Assembly: GCA_018713255.1 (NCBI GenBank)
Contig: DVFL01000002.1
Span: 222,280-286,279 of the forward strand
Length of the DNA stretch: 64,000 nucleotides
Direction: 5' to 3'
Origin: Candidatus Cottocaccamicrobium excrementipullorum
GTDB taxonomy: Bacteria; Bacillota; Clostridia; Lachnospirales; Lachnospiraceae
The notes beneath the pieces were generated by a model. It saw nothing but the letters and a program-made list of their open reading frames with translations. It was not told where the DNA came from and searched no databases. Shown piece after piece: positions 58,841-64,000 of this stretch. Positions within the stretch are counted from its first letter, which is position 1. Each line of letters begins with the position of its first letter. A program made the position numbers and the translations under genes.

Positions 58841-61083
58841 CGCTGCTTCATATACAGCTGATTGAACTCCTCGGCGCTGATGGGCCGGCTGTAATAATAT
58901 CCCTGTCCATAATCACAGCCCAGGCTGCGAATCAGCTGATGATTTGCCTCAGTTTCCACCCCTTCTGCCACTGTGGTAACCTGAAAGCTTTTTGACAGCT
59001 GGACAATATGCTCAAGAATCATAGCCGACCGGGAATTCTGATCCTGGGAAGCCTGCATTAAAAATCCTCTGTCCAGCTTAAGTTCATTGATTTTCAAATT
59101 GCATAAGGTATTCAGAGAAGAATATCCGCTGCCGAAATCATCCATAGAAATTTTAAATCCCTTTTCTTGAAGAATCAGGATTTTGTCGTTTAATTTTTCC
59201 AAATGATTGACAGCAAGCCCTTCAAGTATCTCCAGGGTAATCATTGCCGGAGGAATATTATATTTTTCAGCCAGACTGCATAATTTAGTAATATAGTCCG
59301 TTTCATAAAACAAAAGCCTGGACTGATTAACCGACACCGGCACCGGACAAATTCCTTGATCCAGCCATTCTCTTATCTGTCGGCAGACGCTTTCTACCAT
59401 ATACATATCCAGCTGGGTGCAGAAGCCATTCCGCTCAAACAGGGGAATAAACTGGCCTGGATTCAGGAAACGTCCATCTGCCGTCTGCCACCGAACCAGA
59501 GCTTCCGCTCCTCCGATCCCCCCTTTCTCCAGATCCATTTTAGGCTGAAGAAAAAGCTTAAATTCTCCGTCCTGAAGAGCCTGATGCATATGGGTTTCGA
59601 TATAATTTTCCAACTCCTCTGTCCGGTGAAGCTCCTCGTCATAAAACCATACCGAATTCCGCTGAATCTCCTTGGCTTTCGCCAGAGCAAAGAGAACATG
59701 GGTCATGGCGCTGTCCCCTCCGCCTTCCACTGCCCCACAATACAGAAGGATTCGATAATTATGTCCTTCTTGAACAGAGGCACTGCTTACTTTCTCCATC
59801 ACCGTTTCCAGTCTGCGGCGAACTTCCTCCCGTGTATCTTCATTGAGGCAGAGATAAAATAAATCTCCCGTTTCCCGGCAGAAAAATTCTCCTTCTTTCA
59901 AACAGTTCTCCAGACTTTTCTGAACAAAGCACAGCAGTCTGTCCCCCTGTTCCTTTCCAAACAGCTCGTTCACAAATTTAAACTGATGGATATTTACCGC
60001 TGCAATATAATACGCGCCTGACTGCTTTTTCTTCTCCTCCAGCCCCTTTAAAAACGCTGGATAATTTAGGGCGCCGGTCAATGGATCGTAGTAGGCCAAA
60101 TCCAAAAGTTCCTGATTATTTTTACGCACCACATAATACCCTAACGAAAGAAAAACCACCACAACGCCTAAAATTCCGGCCGTTGCTGCCGCCACAAGAT
60201 TCGTAACCCGATAAACGGCATCATTCGCCCCTTCTTTTGTGTCCACACAAAACACATACCATCCGTTTATCCCTACCGGCTCTAGATTAAATAAATATTC
60301 CCTTCCCTTATAGCGAAAAGAAGAAGCAGCCGGCTTCTGAGCTGCCATGGCCTTCCGAATAGCTTCCTTCTCCTCCTCCCGAATATAAGGTCCATCAAAG
60401 ATCGACCGAGTACTTTCCTCAACTACTGCATTGTCAGAACGGATGAGAAAATCGCCTTCAGTCCCGAGAAGATGGAGATAACCTCCGCCGTTTAAAACCG
60501 TTTCTTCCTCCAGAATTCTTGCCAGAATATTCATATGATCGCTGGCGGCAAGCACACCTGTAATCTTCCCCTTTTCATATACCGGAACACTGTATACAAA
60601 CACTTTTCCATCAAAGATCCGGCTGTCAAACATATGCGACACTCCACGTTCTCCTGTAAAAGAACGTTTAATGAGAGAACGGGTTTCTTCATTTAAATCC
60701 TCCAGCCCCACATCCTTCGCATGTTCTTCTCCAAGAGAAGACAGTATCCCCTGTCCATCTTGAGAAAAATAAGCCAAGGAAATAAACCGGTTCTCTTCAT
60801 TGGCCTGATGAAGCGCCTGAGCAAAACTTTCCTCCTCCATCGAGCCCTGAACTCCCATAAATGCAGCCAGAGTATCCAAAAGCTGAAAATCCTGATCCAG
60901 CTGACGGAGTATTCGGCTCCTGTATTCCTCCGCCTCTGTTTTCATCTGGCTGCGGGACGTCTGATCCAAAGAAGTAAACAGCCAAATCATCAAGACTGTA
61001 CCGACTGCCAAGATCATCACTACCGCAGCGATGGACCCTGCTGTCGCTCTAAACAGTCTCTTTTTTATCCTATTTTCATCCAT
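58819..61083 (-). CDS. Membrane Cache-(degenerate GGDEF)-EAL cyclic-di-GMP phosphodiesterase
   Basis: 754 residues. An N-terminal helix (about 15-38) and a second near 290 bracket a ~250-residue dCache-like sensor. A GGDEF domain follows (YDPLTGALNYPAFLKGLEE) but its active-site motif reads ETGDLF instead of GGDEF, so no cyclase activity is expected. The EAL domain is intact: GGAEALVRW, SVNQSRL, LEILEG, ISMDDFGSGYSSLNTL, KLDRGFL and AEGVET-type VAEGVETEAN, so phosphodiesterase activity is likely, with the degenerate domain acting as regulator. ATG 61083 and GTG 61095 are both possible starts. Confidence 0.92.
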   Translation of the reverse strand: MDENRIKKRLFRATAGSIAAVVMILAVGTVLMIWLFTSLDQTSRSQMKTEAEEYRSRILRQLDQDFQLLDTLAAFMGVQGSMEEESFAQALHQANEENRFISLAYFSQDGQGILSSLGEEHAKDVGLEDLNEETRSLIKRSFTGERGVSHMFDSRIFDGKVFVYSVPVYEKGKITGVLAASDHMNILARILEEETVLNGGGYLHLLGTEGDFLIRSDNAVVEESTRSIFDGPYIREEEKEAIRKAMAAQKPAASSFRYKGREYLFNLEPVGINGWYVFCVDTKEGANDAVYRVTNLVAAATAGILGVVVVFLSLGYYVVRKNNQELLDLAYYDPLTGALNYPAFLKGLEEKKKQSGAYYIAAVNIHQFKFVNELFGKEQGDRLLCFVQKSLENCLKEGEFFCRETGDLFYLCLNEDTREEVRRRLETVMEKVSSASVQEGHNYRILLYCGAVEGGGDSAMTHVLFALAKAKEIQRNSVWFYDEELHRTEELENYIETHMHQALQDGEFKLFLQPKMDLEKGGIGGAEALVRWQTADGRFLNPGQFIPLFERNGFCTQLDMYMVESVCRQIREWLDQGICPVPVSVNQSRLLFYETDYITKLCSLAEKYNIPPAMITLEILEGLAVNHLEKLNDKILILQEKGFKISMDDFGSGYSSLNTLCNLKINELKLDRGFLMQASQDQNSRSAMILEHIVQLSKSFQVTTVAEGVETEANHQLIRSLGCDYGQGYYYSRPISAEEFNQLYMKQRKKTARP

Positions 61084-61254
61084 TCTTGTCCTCACAAATT
61101 TCCTGTGGTTTTCTTATACAAAGGCTATTATACCAATAGAACCGCCATTTTGTAAATTACATACAGCAGAAAGAGCCTTCCAATGTTTTCTATTTTTAAC
61201 ACTTTTCTCTTCTATGGGCATTTTCATGGGCCATTTTCACGTAAATCTTTTTTC

Positions 61255-61283
61255 TTGACAGTCTTCGTCCCCAGTGGTAAAAT
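61255..61283 (+). promoter_or_regulatory. Promoter of the tmRNA gene
   Basis: TTGACA (61255-61260), 17-bp spacer, TAAAAT (61278-61283). Transcription should start near 61290, leaving a ~30-nt 5' extension with a small hairpin (GCCG / CGGC) removed by RNase P. Confidence 0.85.
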
Positions 61284-61319
61284 TAAAAAAATCGCCGCTG
61301 ATCGAGTCGGCGCCAGTAA

Positions 61320-61658
61320 GGGCTTGTACTGGTTTCGACGGGGACCATGCAGCTGGTGAAGCTATCCCCATGCGATGGGTTAAATGGCAAACCTAAATAT
61401 AAACGCTGAAGATAATTTAGCAATCGCTGCCTAATTTGGCAGCTGTCAGACTCAGTGCACCTGCACATTGAGACCCTGGCATCGATCATGCAGGAAACGA
61501 CGCGCAGTAAGCTTTGCCTGCACGGGCGTATGATGAAGCTACTGAACCCTTAAGAGTGTTTGTTCCCGTAAGGGGGAGGGAATGTTAATCAACAAACTAT
61601 GATAGTAGAAGAACAGGGAATTGGTTTTCGGACAGGGGTTCGACTCCCCTCAGGTCCA
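61320..61658 (+). ncRNA. ssrA: Transfer-messenger RNA
   Basis: Rescues stalled ribosomes and tags the nascent peptide. The tRNA-like part is present at both ends: 5' GGGCTTG pairs with 3' CAGGTCC; TACTGGTTTCGACGGGGAC is the conserved 5' region and GGGGTTCGACTCCCC the T arm. CCA is not encoded (ACT follows). The tag frame resumes at GCT in AACGCTGAAGAT and reads AEDNLAIAA, ending TAA; it is of the clostridial type (ends in -AA). Several pseudoknot segments lie between. The 3' end is a frequent integration site, and degraded mobile DNA follows. Confidence 0.97.
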
Positions 61659-61666
61659 CTAGACTT

Positions 61667-61712
61667 GGCCTTGAAACCCTTGATTTATGCGGGTTTCGGG
61701 GCTTTTTCCTTT
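61667..61712 (+). terminator. Intrinsic terminator of ssrA
   Basis: GCCTTGAAACCC / GGGTTTCGGGGC, a 12-bp stem with two G-U pairs, then TTTTT. Confidence 0.8.
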
Positions 61713-61853
61713 TTCTGGATGTGCCATCTAATCAATATCTAATCAAATCTAGAAACCGTTTCAAGTTGGATCTGTTGACAAACTCACTTTTTCAGTGTTT
61801 ATTTCTGTCTGTTTTTTTTGAAATTCCATAAAACGGCTGGTGAATTCGGTTAT

Positions 61854-62180
61854 TCAAACCGCTTTTACCAGTCTTTTTAGATTTAATGCCGTTGCCCATA
61901 AGAGGCATTCTTCCATCGCTTTCTGAAGGCCTCTTTTTTGGATTTTATTCAATTTATGTTCTCGTTTTAAAACTGCGAATGTTCCTTCTGCCCATATCTT
62001 CCTAAGCCGCATGACCTTCATATAATCACTAGTCCCTGCTTTCTTGCTATTTCGATAAAAAGAGGGATAATAAGCACTCGCATTGATCCTGACTGTACCA
62101 AGATCTGTGGCACAAGTTGATGCGCAGGATCCGCAGAGGGAGAAAGTCTGAAAATTCCCCTTTCTAATCTTGCGATTTTT
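61854..62180 (-). mobile_element. Transposase C-terminal remnant (IS1182-like)
   Basis: A minus-strand frame of about 105 codons without a start, ending at TGA 61854-61856. It reads CGSCASTCATDLGTVRINAS, then YMKVMRLRKIWAEGTFAVLK, REHKLNKIQKRGLQKAMEEC and LLWATALNLKRLVKAV. Cysteine-pair segment, EGTF-type acidic motif and ALNLKRL ending are characteristic of the C-terminus of IS1182-family transposases. The rest of the gene is missing upstream, where stops appear, so it is a dead 3' fragment. It lies directly after ssrA. The remaining bases from 61713 to 61853 show nothing. Confidence 0.75.
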
Positions 62181-62252
62181 TCAAATTAAGCTATGCTTAA
62201 TTAATGATCAAACAGTTTATTCAAGCAGCACAAAAAGGGAGGTAAATGAAAA

Positions 62253-62623
62253 ATGGCAGAGAGAAAGAAAAAGCCGGTTCACATTCTGGCGGTGATTCTC
62301 ATGTTCATCAGCCTATGCCTGCTGGGCGGGTGCCAAAAAAAAGAAACGGCGCAATTTCAAATACTGGATGATTTTGCCCATGCAACCATCGGTGTACAAA
62401 CGGGCACAACTCACGAAGCCAGAGCCAGAGAACTGTTTCCTGATGCAGTAATCAAAAATTACACGACTGTATCCGATCTGGTCCTCAGTCTTCAGCAGGG
62501 AAAAATCGACGGTTTCATTAAAAATGATTTTTTTGTTCCCATCGCTCAGCGGGATATGGACTGGATCGACTGCATTCCTGAATCCATGGAAGATATCTCC
62601 AACGGCATTGTATTCAGCAAAAT
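62253..62623 (+). pseudogene. Amino-acid ABC transporter solute-binding protein, 5' fragment
   Basis: Begins like a normal lipoprotein: ILMFISLCLLGGCQKKE (lipobox LGGC), then ATIGVQTGTTHEARARELFPD and SDLVLSLQQGKIDGFIKNDF, typical of the SBP_bac_3 family. Homology stops near ISNGIVFSK (62621); from 62624 the DNA encodes permease sequence in another frame. About half of the binding protein and the front of the permease are thus deleted. The ATG has GGGAGG upstream. Nonfunctional as a transporter component. Confidence 0.85.
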
Positions 62624-62921
62624 GCTCTTGCTTTGGGTTATACAGAAAACAGGGCCTTCTTCAAGATCGTTCTTCCCCAGGCAATGCGGCAGTTTATGCC
62701 GGCTTACCAGGGAGAAATCGTTTCTCTCTTAAAATCTACAGCCATTGTAGGCTACATCGCAGTAGAAGACCTGACGAAAATGAGCGATATTATCCGAAGC
62801 AATACTTACGAGGCTTTCTTCCCGCTGATTACCACGGCGATTATCTATTTCCTTCTTACCTGGATTATCGCTCTCCTCATCGGAAGAATTAATCTGCAGT
62901 TTAATTGGAAAAAGCGGGATA
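62624..62921 (+). pseudogene. Amino-acid ABC transporter permease, C-terminal fragment
   Basis: ALALGYTENRAFFKIVLPQA, then RQFMPAYQGEIVSLLKSTA and a last helix FPLITTAIIYFLLTWIIALLI: the EAA loop and the C-terminal helices of a HisM/GlnP-type permease. No start codon of its own is expected; the N-terminal half is missing. It breaks off near WKKRDK, where ATPase sequence begins in another frame. Confidence 0.85.
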
Positions 62922-63902
62922 AAATCTACCTTAATCCGCTGCATCAATATGCTGGAAAAGCCGACGGCAGGAGAAATCATTGTAGACGGAGAAACCATTA
63001 CCGATCCCAAATGCCGGCTGGACAAAGTCCGCCAGAAAATGGGGATGGTGTTTCAGTCCTTTAATTTATTTAACCATATGACGGTAATTGAAAACCTCAT
63101 GGCTGCTCCCATGGATCTTTTGGGTAAAAGCAAGCAGGAGGCGTACGACCGTGGGATCGAACTGTTGAGAACGGTTGGTCTGGCAGATAAAGCGCTGCGT
63201 TACCCTGATGAATTGTCCGGCGGTCAGAAACAGCGTGTAGCCATCGCCCGCACGCTGGCCATGGATCCGGAAATCATTCTTTTCGATGAACCCACCTCTG
63301 CTCTTGATCCTACCATGGTGGGCGAGGTTGAAACGGTTATCCGCAATCTGGCCAAAAAAGGATTGACCATGATGATCGTTACCCATGAAATGCGTTTTGC
63401 CCGGGAGGTGGCAAACCGTGTATTTTATATGGATGACGGCGGCATCTACGAAGACGGGACGCCGGAACAGATTTTTGATCACCCGCAAAAAGAGCGCACC
63501 ATCCGTTTTATCCGACACTTGAAAGTATTTGAAGAAAAAATCACCTCCAAAGACTTCGACTTTATCGGACTGGTTGGCCAGCTTGAAGAGTTTGGGCGTA
63601 AGCACAGAATTTCTCAAAAAACCATTTACCGGATCCAGCAGATTTTCGAAGAAATCTGCGTGCAGATCATTCTTCCTGAACTGTCCGGGGACTTTAACCT
63701 GAACCTTGCGGTAGAATATTCACCAGAAACGGAAGAAGTAACCATGCGGTTTGTCTATGACGGGAAAGAATTCAATCCCCTTAACTCAGACAACCAGCTT
63801 TCTCTGCAGATCGCCAGCCGTGCTGCCGACAGCATAAACTACGAATACCTTCCTCAAGAAGGAAAAAACACCGATAGTGTCAATAGTTTTTCGCAAAATT
63901 AA
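62913..63902 (+). pseudogene. Amino-acid ABC transporter ATPase, N-terminally truncated, with C-terminal extension
   Basis: The frame enters at SGIKSTLIRCINMLEKPTAG: the last residues of Walker A (KST) survive but the preceding ~40 residues are gone. The rest is intact: FQSFNLFNHMTV, LSGGQKQRVAIARTLAMDPE, IILFDEPTSALDPTMVGEV and the switch His in IVTHEMRFAREVA. About 120 residues after the normal ATPase end, SQKTIYRIQQIFEEICVQII and EVTMRFVYDGKEFNPLN resemble a small HATPase/RsbW-like domain. The last dozen codons (NTDSVNSFSQN) look frameshifted. Translation from ATG 62949 is possible but ATP binding should be lost. Confidence 0.8.
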
Positions 63903-63927
63903 AATCCTGCCGTTTGGCAGCCGGTAG

Positions 63928-64000
63928 TCAGCCGGCTATGATATCAGACAGCTGATCCTCTTCTGCTTTGAAAAGATGATCCATATTCATGTAGCGTCTG
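63928..64000 (-). CDS. Possible 3' end of an unidentified gene (partial)
   Basis: An open minus-strand frame enters from the window edge and ends at TGA 63928-63930, reading RRYMNMDHLFKAEEDQLSDI and then IAG. Downstream is a small hairpin CTGCC-AAA-CGGCAG followed by a T-rich run, which would suit a terminator. Too short to name. Confidence 0.3.
   Translation of the reverse strand, partial: RRYMNMDHLFKAEEDQLSDIIAG

Overview
The window looks like a chromosomal segment of a spore-forming member of the Clostridia, most likely a Lachnospiraceae-type gut anaerobe. The signs are the comM-dprA-topA-codY-rpsB order, a sporulation sigma-K gene, low-GC Firmicute AGGAGG ribosome binding sites, Gram-positive LexA boxes, a clostridial-type tmRNA tag (AEDNLAIAA) and an anaerobic gene complement (ThiH, class I fumarase, Na+ decarboxylase, selenium-dependent hydroxylase accessory genes). 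Most genes lie on the minus strand.

Layout. 1-6.6 kb: rpsB (cut by the window edge), codY, topA, dprA and comM, housekeeping and competence genes read right to left. 6.7-11.2 kb: an alpha/beta hydrolase, a two-gene radical-SAM DNA-repair-like operon under two LexA boxes, and galE. 11.3-18.1 kb: a six-gene polyamine operon (speD-speA-speE-speB-CASDH-nspC) that encodes two different ways of making spermidine, preceded by a ~360-nt leader with an attenuator-like terminator. 18.2-23.6 kb: sigK and a two-component system divergent from a peptide-type ABC exporter. 23.7-27.8 kb: a BTAD-type regulator with two 26-bp palindromes upstream, then an OadB/OadG-like sodium pump operon preceded by what looks like a yybP-ykoY (Mn2+) riboswitch, and a nucleoside phosphorylase. 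27.8-29.9 kb: a split purine-terminal pathway (stand-alone AICAR transformylase plus PurO-type IMP cyclohydrolase) behind a ZTP riboswitch. 29.9-33.9 kb: a MacB-type ABC exporter with a large surface partner. 34.0-37.1 kb: thiSFGH with an unrecognised terminator-containing leader.

37.1-51.1 kb holds a nearly gapless ~14-kb minus-strand run: a LysR regulator, selD, yedF, yqeB, an EF2568-type cysteine desulfurase, a two-subunit fumarase, a MoeA-like protein, moaC, moaA, a MOSC-MogA fusion, modABC and a YqeC-MobA fusion. Together these supply selenide/selenophosphate, molybdate and molybdopterin for selenium-dependent molybdenum hydroxylases; the hydroxylases themselves are not in the window. 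A DUF3343 (possible Se/S carrier) gene lies nearby. Between modC and yqeC-mobA a compact structured RNA with its own promoter and terminator is predicted on the opposite strand; I do not recognise its family.

51.3-61.1 kb: a YczE-like membrane protein, a SIMPL lipoprotein, guanine deaminase with a small partner and a divergent XRE regulator, rarA, an ECF sigma/anti-sigma pair, a Cys- and Pro/Gly-rich repeat protein and a Cache-GGDEF-EAL signalling protein. 61.3-64.0 kb: the tmRNA gene, followed by decayed DNA: a transposase 3' fragment and an amino-acid ABC transporter locus collapsed by two internal deletions.

All calls are from reading the sequence alone. Family names rest on recognised motifs, not database searches.
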